A stretch of 64,000 nt of DNA, taken from positions 24,834-88,833 of the forward strand of contig PBQA01000015.1 in the NCBI GenBank assembly GCA_002724925.1, written 5' to 3'. The translations under genes were made by a program, and so were the position numbers. Within the stretch, counting starts at the first letter, position 1. Every line of letters starts with the position of its first letter. Below the pieces are notes generated by a model. The model did no database searches and was not told the DNA's origin. It was given only the letters and a program-made list of their open reading frames with translations. The stretch comes from Oceanospirillaceae bacterium. GTDB taxonomy: Bacteria; Pseudomonadota; Gammaproteobacteria; Pseudomonadales; Oceanobacteraceae. Below are positions 18,261 through 27,563 of this stretch, one piece after another.

Positions 18261-18288
18261 ACGGAAACGCACTGGTGTGCGTTTCCGT
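18261..18288. other. Perfect 12-bp hairpin in the leader of paralogue 2
   Basis: ACGGAAACGCAC-TGGT-GTGCGTTTCCGT, 42 bp before the GTG start of the second metalloprotease-like gene. It is a stable tetraloop stem with no T-tract. It could separate or regulate the two genes. Confidence 0.5.
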
Positions 18289-18329
18289 CCCAGCTACTCT
18301 GTGATGACAGTACTCTGCAGGTAGCTCCC

Positions 18330-21300
18330 GTGAATGTTTCCACCCGCCTTTTTGCGCTTCTGGCGATGACTCTTCCGTCTCTGGCCTCGGCAAGTGTCGT
18401 CATCGTCAATAACGACGGCGCCAACGAAGGGTTCAACGATCAGACGGTGGTCGCCGCCGTTGGTGGAAATACCGCAACCACTCTCGGGCAACAGCGCCTC
18501 AATGTCTTCCAGCGCGCGGCAGACATCCTCAATAACACGTTTGATATTGCTACCACGGTCAGAGTCGGTTCGTCATTCGACCCGCTTACCTGCAGCTCAA
18601 GTTTTGCGACCCTCGGGCAGGCCGGGCCTGCTGCTGTCGAGTTCGACTTTGCAACGCGCAGTATTACGCCCCATGCTCTGTACAACCAGCAGGTGGGCAG
18701 TGATGCTGATCCAGGTACGGTCGAGATCAATGCTCAGTTCAACTCATCGATCGATAACAACGACAATTGTCTGTTCAATACCAACTGGTATTACGGCTAC
18801 GATGCCCCCAGCGGCAACGATAACTCCCTATTATCAGTCGTATTACACGAAATCATGCACGGAATGGGGTTCCTGACCTATCTACAGTCAGACGGATCAA
18901 GTGGCGCGGGCTGGAATACCGCCGGGGGATTTGTAGAAGGCTTCGACCCCTACACCTACAAGCTTAAAGACGCATCTACTGGCCAGATGCTGACCGATCA
19001 AGCTGCCGGCACCCGCTATAACGTCATGCGCAGTGGTACGAACCTTGTCTGGAGCGGAACTGAGGCCAATGCAGAGTCAGGCAACTACTCATCAGGGATC
19101 AATTCAGGTGAGGTACAGATGTACGCGCCAGGATCGTATGAGCCAGGCTCATCTGTTTCTCACTTCGATACCGCAATGACCCCCAATGAACTGATGGAAC
19201 CTCAGTACACTGAGTTTCTGGATACGGCCGGTCTGGCTGAACAGCTGCTGGTCGACATCGGTTGGAGTTACAACGCTGCGAGTGCTCCCAATAGCCCACC
19301 GTCTCTCGGCGTTATTGGCAATCGCTCACTCAGTGAAGACGGCAGCCTGAACGTCGCCCTGTCAGCGACAGACGCAGATGGCGATTCACTGACCTATTCT
19401 CTGGGTGCTAACAGTGCGGCACTGGGTGCAAGCGTCAGTGGCACAACATTGAGTATTTCACCAACATCGAACTTCAATGGTTCAGGAACACTGACCATCA
19501 ACGTCACTGACGGCGAAGACAGCGATTCAGAGACCATTACCGTCACGGTAACCCCTGTCAACGACACGCCAGTGCTTGCTGGAGTCGGCAATCAAACCGT
19601 CAACGAGGAGTCCAGCACATCTCTGACTCTGAGCGCTACAGACGTCGACGGAGATTCCCTGACCTACCAGCTTGATAGCGCCACAGCAGCGCTGGGCGTT
19701 TCTCTGAGCGGAACGTCTCTCAGTATCGATCCCGCCACAGACTTCACAGGGGCTGGCAGCGTCACGGTCAGCGTCTCGGATGGCAGCCTGAGTGACTCTG
19801 AAACCTTCACGGTGACAGTCAACAACATCAATGATGCGCCGGTGCTGTCGGCGGTTTTTGATCTGACAATTCCAGAAGACACTTCAACCACAGTCGCCCT
19901 GACGGCAACCGACATCGACGGGGACAGCCTGACGTACAGCATCACCAGCTCCTCAGCCGAACTGAATGCCACTGTTTCTGGCAATACCGTCAGTCTCGCA
20001 CCTGATTCTGACTACAGTGGCACGGGCAATGTTTCTGTGCAGGTGAGCGACGGCGTACTGACCGACTCAGACACCTTTGCAGTCACCGTATCGGGAACTA
20101 ACGATGCCCCTGTCCTGGCTTCCGTAGGCGCTCAGAGCCTCAACGAAGACGCGACTCTCAGCTTCAGCCTTTCTGCAACAGACGCTGATGGCGATTCCCT
20201 GACCTACTCAATCACCAGTGCCGATACCGAACTGGGAGCCAGCATCTCCGGAAACTCAGTCACGCTGACGCCTACGGCTAACTACTTCGGCAGTGGCAAT
20301 CTGACGGTGAGCGTGTCCGACGGCAACCTGACAGATTCAGAAACCATTAGCGTTACCGTCAATAACCTCAATGATGCTCCAGCCATTAACAGCATCAGCG
20401 ATAAAACCCTTGCGTGGGACAGCAGCCGGAATATCAGCCTCAGCGGCTCCGACGTGGATGGCGACAGCCTGACCTTCAGTGCCGTATCAGCTGATACTGG
20501 CGTCGCGACCGTCGCGATAAGTGGATCAACGCTGACAGTCACTGCAGCGACCGCCAACTCCGCGACCACAACGATTACGGTCACAGTGTCTGACGGCACC
20601 CTCAGCGCCGATACCAGCTTCTCAGTCGAGCTGACAGACCCATCGGCTGTTGCACCGATCACGCTCACACTCGGCGGTGTTTCTCTCAACGACAGTGAGA
20701 CTTACGATGGCGGTCTGGGAGCAATTGCAGTCACCCCTGCCGGTGGCACAGGTAACTACACAACAGGTGTCTTCTTCGACGGCGTCGACCGCTCTGAACT
20801 GATCAGCAACGGCTCGCTCGTCATGCCAGATTCAGGGGCATTTGCGGGTGTCTATACGCTCGACGTCAGTGACGGCAGTGGCAACACAGCGACCTTCTAC
20901 ATTGAGCGCCCGCTTCGCCTGACCGCTTCCGTCGATCCTTTATTGCAAAGCACAGATTCTGCATTGCTTTACATCGAAGGTGCCAGTGCAGCAACCACGA
21001 TCAGCCTTTCGGGCAGCGGTGGTGTCGACTTCTTAGATACGACCGGCTCACCACTTACCTCGATTAATGCACCGGACGAAAGCAGTGAATTCAACCGCGC
21101 AACGGTAGGTCTGTCACTCAGCGCCATCCTCAACGGAACCGTCACAGCGACGGCCAGCAATGTGCCGGATAGCGAACTCAACCTCAATATTGTTGCAAGC
21201 CGCACCGTCACCATTTCCGTAACTGACGACAGCGGCCGTCCGGTTGCTGGCGCAGACATCAGTATTGTCGACGACAGACTGGAGGGCTGGGGTCTGGATG

Positions 21301-21833
21301 CCAATGCAGAGACAGATACCAACGGCATTGCGACCATCGTTGTTCCCGCAACGGCGGTTGATATTGAAATCGACGGCGATGAATTCAGCGCTGAAGAGCT
21401 CCAGGTACCGGCCAATACCAACGCGGTTTCTGTGACTCTCGATCCGGCAGCAGTTTCATATACGCTCACCGGTCTGATTCAGGCTCAGGGCTTCAACTTT
21501 GACTCGGAACTGCCCGAAGTTCTTATAAACCTCAGTGATGGAAGTCAGGTATTGGCCGACCTGAACGAGCTGAGCAATACGCGTATAGAGTATGAGTGGA
21601 CATCCACACTTGGCAGCGCCCTGCCCGAGAGCATGACAGTGGACCACAGCGCTCTGCCGCCCGTGACCGTGAATCTCAATCCAGCGGCGAGCGCCGAAAC
21701 CGTCGACATCACACTGATTACAGAGTCAGATGAAGACTCGTCTACCGGTGCGGGTACTACAAGCGTATGGCTAACACTACTGTTGGCCCTGATCAGTATT
21801 CGCAGACGAACCCTCAGCCCCAGAGAAGCTTGA
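18330..21833 (+). CDS. Secreted HExxH metalloprotease-like protein with cadherin-like repeats and GlyGly-CTERM-like tail (paralogue 2)
   Basis: A 1167-residue tandem paralogue of the preceding gene. It shares the opening VVIVNNDGANEGFND, the GGNT...TLGQQRLNVFQ block, the zinc motif LHEIMHGMGF and the LMEPxYT segment after the domain. About five repeats of about 93 residues follow, each with DxDGDSLTY, at higher mutual similarity than in paralogue 1. The tail has an acidic/Ser/Thr linker, a hydrophobic helix and IRRR, a GlyGly-CTERM-like end lacking the long Gly run. The GTG start at 18330 is followed by a good signal peptide ending at about ASA. It probably acts outside the cell on protein or surface polymers. 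The substrate is unknown. Confidence 0.82.
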   Translation: MNVSTRLFALLAMTLPSLASASVVIVNNDGANEGFNDQTVVAAVGGNTATTLGQQRLNVFQRAADILNNTFDIATTVRVGSSFDPLTCSSSFATLGQAGPAAVEFDFATRSITPHALYNQQVGSDADPGTVEINAQFNSSIDNNDNCLFNTNWYYGYDAPSGNDNSLLSVVLHEIMHGMGFLTYLQSDGSSGAGWNTAGGFVEGFDPYTYKLKDASTGQMLTDQAAGTRYNVMRSGTNLVWSGTEANAESGNYSSGINSGEVQMYAPGSYEPGSSVSHFDTAMTPNELMEPQYTEFLDTAGLAEQLLVDIGWSYNAASAPNSPPSLGVIGNRSLSEDGSLNVALSATDADGDSLTYSLGANSAALGASVSGTTLSISPTSNFNGSGTLTINVTDGEDSDSETITVTVTPVNDTPVLAGVGNQTVNEESSTSLTLSATDVDGDSLTYQLDSATAALGVSLSGTSLSIDPATDFTGAGSVTVSVSDGSLSDSETFTVTVNNINDAPVLSAVFDLTIPEDTSTTVALTATDIDGDSLTYSITSSSAELNATVSGNTVSLAPDSDYSGTGNVSVQVSDGVLTDSDTFAVTVSGTNDAPVLASVGAQSLNEDATLSFSLSATDADGDSLTYSITSADTELGASISGNSVTLTPTANYFGSGNLTVSVSDGNLTDSETISVTVNNLNDAPAINSISDKTLAWDSSRNISLSGSDVDGDSLTFSAVSADTGVATVAISGSTLTVTAATANSATTTITVTVSDGTLSADTSFSVELTDPSAVAPITLTLGGVSLNDSETYDGGLGAIAVTPAGGTGNYTTGVFFDGVDRSELISNGSLVMPDSGAFAGVYTLDVSDGSGNTATFYIERPLRLTASVDPLLQSTDSALLYIEGASAATTISLSGSGGVDFLDTTGSPLTSINAPDESSEFNRATVGLSLSAILNGTVTATASNVPDSELNLNIVASRTVTISVTDDSGRPVAGADISIVDDRLEGWGLDANAETDTNGIATIVVPATAVDIEIDGDEFSAEELQVPANTNAVSVTLDPAAVSYTLTGLIQAQGFNFDSELPEVLINLSDGSQVLADLNELSNTRIEYEWTSTLGSALPESMTVDHSALPPVTVNLNPAASAETVDITLITESDEDSSTGAGTTSVWLTLLLALISIRRRTLSPREA

Positions 21834-22572
21834 TACCGACCAGCAATGTAATGACCTCATACAGTCGCTTAATCAGCAAGTTACCCGACTGTATCGAGGT
21901 ATGCGCGCCCAGATAGCCGCCGACCAGCGAGCCGGCGATCAACGCAGGTATCCAGTCCCACTTCACTTCAGCAACCGCACCCATAGTGACCGCACCCGTG
22001 CCATTCCATCCAAGGCCGACAGCCACCAGCGTCTGAGCGACTGCGAGCTTATATTCCAGGCCAAACCAATAGACCAGCCATAAGGTGACAAATAAACCAG
22101 AACCCGCCGATAAAGCGCCATTAGCAAAACCGATAACAAACAACCCCAGCGCGCCGATTAGCAGCCCCACGAAATCACGGTGCTTGTTCTCTGTCGCCAA
22201 ACCAAGCTCCGGCCGGAACCAGGAGTAAAGAGACAGCATCAGGGTCAGGATACCGAGCGCGATTTCTGCCTGACGACCATCAACATCAAGAATAAACAGT
22301 GCGCCCATAATCACACCGGGCGCACCCGCAAGAAAAATAACCAGCAGAATCAGCTTATCGAGATGCCCCTCCCGAAGGTGCCGCACCGTTGCTCCCAGCC
22401 CGAGGGCAACGGTCGCAATTTTGTGCGTTGCCAGCGCCAGAGAAAACGGCAGCCCCATAAAAATAAGAATGGGTAATTGAATCAGCCCCGCCCCACCGCC
22501 TGCCAGAGCCGAAAACCAGTTAGCGACAACAGCAATAAGAAACAAGACCAAATGTTCGGTATACTCAACCAT
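21814..22572 (-). CDS. TauE/SafE-family sulfite exporter-like permease
   Basis: A 252-residue inner-membrane protein with about eight hydrophobic segments and the family pattern of glycine-rich first helix (FSALAGGGAGLIQLP), LATHKIATVALG, and the second repeat half GLFVIGFANGALSAGSGLFVT. Family members export sulfite or organosulfonate-derived anions, but substrate assignment is rarely reliable. I take the ATG at 22570-22572 (MVEYTEH), since the longer frame would overlap the divergent glutaredoxin gene. Its 3' end overlaps the end of paralogue 2 by 20 bp, tail to tail. Confidence 0.85.
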   Translation of the reverse strand: MVEYTEHLVLFLIAVVANWFSALAGGGAGLIQLPILIFMGLPFSLALATHKIATVALGLGATVRHLREGHLDKLILLVIFLAGAPGVIMGALFILDVDGRQAEIALGILTLMLSLYSWFRPELGLATENKHRDFVGLLIGALGLFVIGFANGALSAGSGLFVTLWLVYWFGLEYKLAVAQTLVAVGLGWNGTGAVTMGAVAEVKWDWIPALIAGSLVGGYLGAHTSIQSGNLLIKRLYEVITLLVGIKLLWG

Positions 22573-22601
22573 AGAATTCTCAGTTAAAGGGATACCCCTG
22601 A

Positions 22602-22841
22602 ATGACTTACGCCCTCTACTACCACGACTATTGCCCATTTTGTCAGCGTGTACTCATGGCACTGCCGAGCTTCAGTGTCGAAGTAGAAAAGCGCAACGTG
22701 ATGCAAAACAGTCAGTACCGGAAACAACAGCAGGAAGCCACTGGCCGCACTACCGTCCCCTGCTTGCTGATAGAAGACGGTGACAAACAGGAGTGGATGT
22801 ACGAGTCAGGCGATATTATCCGTTACCTGAAGTCGCTCTGA
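22602..22841 (+). CDS. Small glutaredoxin
   Basis: A 79-residue thioredoxin-fold protein with CPFC at residues 11-14, the cis-proline segment TTVPCLLIEDG and a terminal SGDIIRYLKSL helix, all typical of GrxC-like glutaredoxins or the N-domain of glutathione transferases. It reduces disulfides or glutathione mixed disulfides in the cytoplasm. Divergent from the TauE gene by 29 bp and overlapping the convergent riboflavin synthase gene by 26 bp. Confidence 0.85.
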   Translation: MTYALYYHDYCPFCQRVLMALPSFSVEVEKRNVMQNSQYRKQQQEATGRTTVPCLLIEDGDKQEWMYESGDIIRYLKSL

Positions 22842-23487
22842 TCGTCTCCAATAGAGACCCCAACGCATCTGCGGAACCCAACAGACGCTGAACGGTATCA
22901 ACCACTGCCTGCGTCTGTGGATCAACTTCAACATTGATTTTATCGCCTACCGAGACCAGTCCAAACGTGGTTACATCACGCGTCTCTGGGATCAGGTGGA
23001 CAGAGAAGCGATCGCGCTCCACCTCCGCGATCGTCAGGCTGCAGCCATTCAGAGCGACATAGCCTTTATCAAGAAGATAAGGAACAAGCGTCGCTGGACG
23101 CTCCATCCAGACCACAAGGTTATTCGCCGACTCAATAACCTCGACGACCTTGATCTGCTGCATAATGTGGCCAGACAGCAGATGCCCGCCAATCTCATCA
23201 CCAAACTTTGCCGCCCGCTCAATGTTCACGATGATCCCCGAACTGAGATCACCAAGGTTAGTGACCTTTAAGGTCTGGCCTATGGCATCGAAGCTGACAC
23301 GCGCATTTCCAGTGCCATCTTTGTCGATAGATCGGGCTGTCAGACAGGTTCCATTGATCGCCACCGAAGCACCGATTTCAAGACCAGTGGTCAACTCATC
23401 AGAGAATTCAAAGATAAAGGTCGCGAAGTCCTCCTTCTTGAGAACATCAGCAACAGCGAGTCGGGTCTGCACAATTCCAGTGAACAT
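22816..23487 (-). CDS. ribE: Riboflavin synthase, alpha subunit
   Basis: A 223-residue protein with two lumazine-binding halves. The first opens MFTGIVQ, with GASVAINGTCLT and GGHLLSGH. The second has GYVALNGCSLTIAEV, FSVHLIPET and a VGDKINVEVD end. The enzyme dismutates two 6,7-dimethyl-8-ribityllumazines to riboflavin. I use the ATG at 23485-23487, because MFTGIV is the near-invariant start. No other rib gene is nearby, so this may be a stand-alone or second copy. The symbol is given on family identity only. Convergent overlap with glutaredoxin. Confidence 0.85.
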   Translation of the reverse strand: MFTGIVQTRLAVADVLKKEDFATFIFEFSDELTTGLEIGASVAINGTCLTARSIDKDGTGNARVSFDAIGQTLKVTNLGDLSSGIIVNIERAAKFGDEIGGHLLSGHIMQQIKVVEVIESANNLVVWMERPATLVPYLLDKGYVALNGCSLTIAEVERDRFSVHLIPETRDVTTFGLVSVGDKINVEVDPQTQAVVDTVQRLLGSADALGSLLETIRATSGNG

Positions 23488-23576
23488 TTCGGGCCTCAGG
23501 TCATCACAGTGGCGACCATTATGCACTATACTCGTGGCTTATTCATAAAAGTCGAACGACCCTCTGGAAGGTGCTT

Positions 23577-24734
23577 TTGGAAGTAAAAAAATCAGGGCTG
23601 ATTCTGTCTGGTGGCGGTGCCCGAGCTGCTTATCAGGTCGGTGTATTAAAAGCTATTCATAAAATTCTCCCGAAAGGCCACTACAATCCGTTCGATGTTA
23701 TTTCAGGGACGTCCGCCGGCGCGATTAATGGTGTCGCCCTTGCCAGTTACGCGGAAAATTACCGCATAGGTATCAAGCATCTCGAACGTATCTGGATGCA
23801 TTTCACCCCAGATCATATTTATCGCACTGATTTTCTCGGTGTTTCACACGGCATTCTCAGAATGGCGCGATCCATGGTTATGGGAAAGCGATTTAAAAAT
23901 GACCCGGTATCGCTGCTGAATAATCAACCTTTACGAGAGCTTCTTGGCGAGGTAATTAAATTCGACCAGATTCAGGGAGCGATTGATAACGGCGCCTTAC
24001 ATGCTATCGCGGTTAACTGCTCGGGTCTCGAAACGGGAGAATCAGTCGCTTTTTTCCAGGGGCATTACAGCATTACCAACTGGAATCGCCACCGCCGGGT
24101 TGGCAAACGCACTCGAATCACGCTTGACCATTTGATGGCATCCTCTGCCATTCCCATGATATTCCCAGCGGTGAAACTGCACGGTGAGTATTTTGCTGAT
24201 GGCGCAGTTCGCCAGCTGGCACCAATCAGCCCAGCCCTTCACCTTGGCGCCGAAAAAGTCATGGTGATTGGTGTGTCTGGTATTGCGCACAAGCGCAAAG
24301 ATCACGTGAAACCTCCTGCGGCGTATCCGAGCCCGGCTAAAGTCATGGGACATATGTTAAACGCCGCCTTCCTCGACAGCATGGAAACCGACGTCGAACG
24401 CTTACGTCGTATTAACCGTACACTGACAAGCATCCCTGAAGACGTTCGCAAAGAAGCCGGCATGGAACTTAAACCGATTGAATTGCTGGAGATTAATCCC
24501 AGCCGTTCGATCGACCAGATTGCGGGAGAACACGCCGCCGAAATTCCCAAAGCGCTGAAAATGACATTAGGCGGCAGCGGAAACGCCGGACAGAACGGCT
24601 CTGGTATTCTCAGTTATCTGTTGTTTTCTAAGGGATTCTGTAAAGCACTGATTGATCTCGGTTACAGTGATGCAATGCAACGCGCCGACGAGATCCGTGG
24701 TTTTTTCTCAGACCATTTTGAGGAAGAAAAGTAA
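23577..24734 (+). CDS. Patatin-like phospholipase
   Basis: A protein of about 385 residues with the patatin catalytic dyad. The oxyanion loop is [12 protein letters not shown] near residues 11-22, the nucleophile is the serine in GTSAG at about residue 46, and the acid is the Asp in FADGAVRQ at about residue 210. Patatins hydrolyse acyl esters of phospholipids or neutral lipids. No signal peptide is visible, so it is probably intracellular. The start is uncertain: a GTG at 23571 is in frame, but the GGAAGG just before it places a TTG at 23577 at the better spacing. Its stop shares a base with the cobB ATG (TAATG), so the two are translationally coupled. Confidence 0.85.
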   Translation: MEVKKSGLILSGGGARAAYQVGVLKAIHKILPKGHYNPFDVISGTSAGAINGVALASYAENYRIGIKHLERIWMHFTPDHIYRTDFLGVSHGILRMARSMVMGKRFKNDPVSLLNNQPLRELLGEVIKFDQIQGAIDNGALHAIAVNCSGLETGESVAFFQGHYSITNWNRHRRVGKRTRITLDHLMASSAIPMIFPAVKLHGEYFADGAVRQLAPISPALHLGAEKVMVIGVSGIAHKRKDHVKPPAAYPSPAKVMGHMLNAAFLDSMETDVERLRRINRTLTSIPEDVRKEAGMELKPIELLEINPSRSIDQIAGEHAAEIPKALKMTLGGSGNAGQNGSGILSYLLFSKGFCKALIDLGYSDAMQRADEIRGFFSDHFEEEK

Positions 24735-25429
24735 TGACAACACCGAAACGTATCGTCGTACTGACTGGCGCAGGAATATCTGCTGAATCGGGCATCAATA
24801 CGTTTCGGGATAACGGAGGCCTATGGGAAAACCACCGCCTGGAAGATGTAGCGACACCCGAAGCCTTCGCGCGAGACCCCAACCTGGTGCAACGTTTTTA
24901 CAACGGCCGCCGTGCACAGCTTAATGACGTCAATCCTAACCCGGCTCATATTGCACTTGCCGAGTTTGAACGGAACTTTGCCGGTGATTTTTTACTGGTC
25001 ACACAAAACGTCGACCATCTGCACCAACAAGCAGGCTCGAAGAATCTCATCCATATGCATGGTGAATTGAAAAAATCCCGCTGCCTGAACACCGGAAGAA
25101 TTCATAATCAACAGACTGATATTAATGCGACCAGTCTTTGTGAATGCTGTAACACACCCAGCTTGCGACCGCATATTGTCTGGTTCGGCGAAATGCCGTT
25201 GGACATGGAAGAAATCTATCAAGCGTTAGAGCAATGCGACCTGTTCATTAGTATTGGTACTTCTGGCAACGTCTACCCTGCAGCCGGATTTGTCGAGGTA
25301 GCAAACAGCGTAAATGCCAGAACCGTAGAAATTAACCTGGAACCTTCGCGCGGAGCCGATGCGTTTCAGGAAGCCTTTCACGGCCCGGCGTCGGTCAAAG
25401 TCGCTGAGTTTCTGGCGACGATCATCTGA
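24734..25429 (+). CDS. cobB: NAD-dependent deacylase of the Sir2 family (CobB, SIRT5-like)
   Basis: A 231-residue sirtuin that removes acetyl or succinyl groups from lysines using NAD. The sequence shows [10 protein letters not shown] at 12-21, FRDNGGLW, the QNVD motif at 91-94, the catalytic His109 in HMHG, a zinc-site Cys117 with a later [14 protein letters not shown] and [14 protein letters not shown]. Tyr56 and Arg59 in FYNGRR are the class III residues that accept acidic acyl groups, so desuccinylase activity is expected. It is coupled to the patatin gene by a TAATG overlap and followed by a terminator. Confidence 0.93.
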   Translation: MTTPKRIVVLTGAGISAESGINTFRDNGGLWENHRLEDVATPEAFARDPNLVQRFYNGRRAQLNDVNPNPAHIALAEFERNFAGDFLLVTQNVDHLHQQAGSKNLIHMHGELKKSRCLNTGRIHNQQTDINATSLCECCNTPSLRPHIVWFGEMPLDMEEIYQALEQCDLFISIGTSGNVYPAAGFVEVANSVNARTVEINLEPSRGADAFQEAFHGPASVKVAEFLATII

Positions 25430-25462
25430 TTTCTGCTTCACCGTTTACGTCTGTACAGGCAT

Positions 25463-25489
25463 AAAAAAACCCGCCGAAACGGGTTTTAT
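25463..25489. terminator. Bidirectional terminator between cobB and amt
   Basis: AAAACCCG-CCGAAA-CGGGTTTT stem with A/T tracts on both sides. It serves cobB (plus) and amt (minus), which converge here. Confidence 0.85.
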
Positions 25490-25504
25490 CAACAGTACGA
25501 CGGA

Positions 25505-26734
25505 TCAGTCGTTGCTGGTCGAGCCGATCTTGTGGATCGACAAGTCCGCACCATTGAATTCTTCTTCCTCGCTCAGACGGATACCCGATACAGCCTTCAC
25601 CAGACCGTAGACGATGAAACCACCAATCAGAGCCACTGCGATACCAGCAACAGTACCGATCAGCTGAGACATCAGGCTTACGCCACCCAGACCGCCCATC
25701 GCTTCTGTACCAAAGATACCGCAGGCAATACCACCCCAGGCACCACACAGGCCGTGCAGTGGCCATACACCAAGCACATCATCGAACTTAGGAAACTTGT
25801 TCTGAGCCAGAGTGAAGACCCAAACAAACAGCGCACCAGCAACACCGCCAACCAGCAGTGCACCGATTGGATGCAATACGTCTGAACCAGCACACACGGC
25901 TACCAGGCCTGCCAGAGGGCCATTATGAATAAAGCCTGGGTCATTGCGACCAACAACCATGGCAACAACAACACCACCGACCATCGCCATCAGGCTGTTT
26001 ACAGCCACCAGCCCCGAAATACCGTCCAGTGTTTGTGCAGACATCACGTTAAAACCGAACCAGCCAACGGTCAGAATCCACGCGCCCATAGCCAACCATG
26101 GGATATTTGAAGGAGCAAATGCGGTAACTTTACCGTCACGGTAGCGACCACGTCGCGCACCCAGCAGGAAGACAGCGGCAAAGGCAATCCAGCCACCGAC
26201 ACCGTGCACAACGACAGAACCGGCGAAATCGTGGAAGCCAGCGCCATAGGTTTCTTCTAACCATGCTTGCAGGCTGAAACCAAAGACGGCGTTGCCGTTC
26301 CAGATGATGCCCTCAAAGAATGGATATACGAATGCAACCGTCAGTGCTGAAGCAATCAGAATTGGGTAAAACTTCGCACGCTCAGCAATACCACCAGAAA
26401 TAATGGCTGGAATTGCCGCCGCAAAGGTCAGCAGGAAGAAGAACTTCACCAGCTCATAGCCATTGTTTTCAGTCAGCTCCGCAGCACTGGCGAAGAAGTC
26501 CATGCCATAAGCAACCTGATAACCGATAAAGAAGTAGGCAATGGTTGAGATGCCAAAATCAGTAATGATTTTCACCAGGGCATTTACCTGGTTCTTGTGA
26601 CGTACTGTACCGACCTCAAGAAACGCGAAGCCTGCGTGCATCGCCAGTACCATGATGGCACCCAGCAGAATAAACATTGTGTTCGCGCTGTACATAAGAG
26701 TTTCGACAGCGGAGTTGATACCTGTGATATCCAC
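25505..26734 (-). CDS. amt: Ammonium transporter Amt
   Basis: A 409-residue, 11-TM protein of the Amt/Rh family that conducts ammonium across the inner membrane. The conserved Asp169 in HDFAGS, pore His177 in VVHGVGGW and second pore His327 in WPLHGLCG are present, together with FAFLEVG, ISGGIAERAKF and the GWFGFN motif. No GlnK gene precedes it, although most gammaproteobacterial amtB genes are glnK-linked. It lacks a long cleavable leader, unlike E. coli AmtB. The 297-bp upstream gap presumably carries its promoter. Confidence 0.93.
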   Translation of the reverse strand: MDITGINSAVETLMYSANTMFILLGAIMVLAMHAGFAFLEVGTVRHKNQVNALVKIITDFGISTIAYFFIGYQVAYGMDFFASAAELTENNGYELVKFFFLLTFAAAIPAIISGGIAERAKFYPILIASALTVAFVYPFFEGIIWNGNAVFGFSLQAWLEETYGAGFHDFAGSVVVHGVGGWIAFAAVFLLGARRGRYRDGKVTAFAPSNIPWLAMGAWILTVGWFGFNVMSAQTLDGISGLVAVNSLMAMVGGVVVAMVVGRNDPGFIHNGPLAGLVAVCAGSDVLHPIGALLVGGVAGALFVWVFTLAQNKFPKFDDVLGVWPLHGLCGAWGGIACGIFGTEAMGGLGGVSLMSQLIGTVAGIAVALIGGFIVYGLVKAVSGIRLSEEEEFNGADLSIHKIGSTSND

Positions 26735-26799
26735 GAGTTGTCCTCTGATAGTTCGTTAAGTTTGTATTTGGCGCGGCGCACTCTAGCGGTGCCCTTTGC

Positions 26800-26814
26800 G
26801 CAACATCAGGGCAA
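26800..26814 (-). promoter_or_regulatory. Possible weak sigma-54 site upstream of amt
   Basis: On the minus strand TTGCCCTGATGTTGC resembles the consensus TGGCAC-N5-TTGC, with an intact -12 TTGC but a broken -24 GG pair. It lies 66-80 bp before the amt start. Ammonium transporter genes are often sigma-54 dependent, which is why I record it. The mismatch at the critical GG makes it doubtful. Confidence 0.2.
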
Positions 26815-27031
26815 AAGCCCATAAGAATCCTTCGATAGGGGAACGTTTAAGCAGGAGATGTGCCACTTTGTCCACTTTGCGACAATCGGACAATGAAAAC
26901 GCACAAGGATAGAGCTGGCGTGCGCTAGCGTAATGCAGAAATTCTTATGCGTGAGGCATTATCAAACAGCATCACTCAGATATAGCACCAATATTTACCA
27001 TAATGGACAGTATTGCACCCTACTAGTGCAT

Positions 27032-27529
27032 TTAATCAGAAGACCACATCCCGTCCATCATCATGGGATAGGCCACAGGCTTAAAATCAGTAAACTCGAT
27101 ATCTCTGACCACCTGAAAATCACTCCAGAGCATCCGTGCTCCCTTCAACCACCGGGTCGAAGCAACGCGTTTATGAATCATCTGGAGCTCTTCAGTCGTA
27201 GCTGGCCGTGCCGGGCCAGCTTTGCCGTAGAGTCGAACACCGGGTTCCGCGGCAAAACGCCCGGTTATCAGCGACTTGAGCCAGAACCAACGCCCTACAT
27301 TTACTGCCGACACGCAGACGTTCGGGTTCGAGTCTATGTTCTCACCCAGTGACACTGCGTAGTGGTCGAAAAAGAAGCCCGTCTGATCATCACGAAGAAA
27401 TACCGTGCCGACAGGTGTAATATGCGGAGTACCGTCAGGGCAGACCGTCGCAATGGAGCAATGCACGGCTGAGGCCTGCGACTGCTCTAACGTCCGTTTG
27501 ATTTGTGGCCAGTTCGATTTTAATGACAA
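27032..27529 (-). CDS. Pyridoxamine 5'-phosphate oxidase-family protein
   Basis: A 165-residue protein with the FMN-binding split-barrel pattern: VHCSIATVCPDGTPHITPVG at the N-terminus, then a strand GFFFDHY, NIDSNPNVCVSAVN and GRFAAEPGVRLYGKAGPA. These proteins bind flavin or F420 and reduce small substrates, or have unknown roles. Nothing identifies it as true PdxH. It follows rlmL by 34 bp on the same strand and may be co-transcribed with it. Confidence 0.78.
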   Translation of the reverse strand: MSLKSNWPQIKRTLEQSQASAVHCSIATVCPDGTPHITPVGTVFLRDDQTGFFFDHYAVSLGENIDSNPNVCVSAVNVGRWFWLKSLITGRFAAEPGVRLYGKAGPARPATTEELQMIHKRVASTRWLKGARMLWSDFQVVRDIEFTDFKPVAYPMMMDGMWSSD

Positions 27530-27563
27530 CCTTTACCTTCCCTGGTTAAGCCAAACTTAAAGT

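Noticed and set aside
19310..20640. DNA repeats in paralogue 2 as a mobile or satellite repeat
   Set aside because: They are the coding consequence of tandem protein repeats of about 93 residues (DxDGDSLTY), not an independent DNA repeat.
26933..27352. A 139-residue frame opposite the PNPOx-family gene
   Set aside because: Cys/His/Pro-rich shadow of the minus-strand gene with no start signal.
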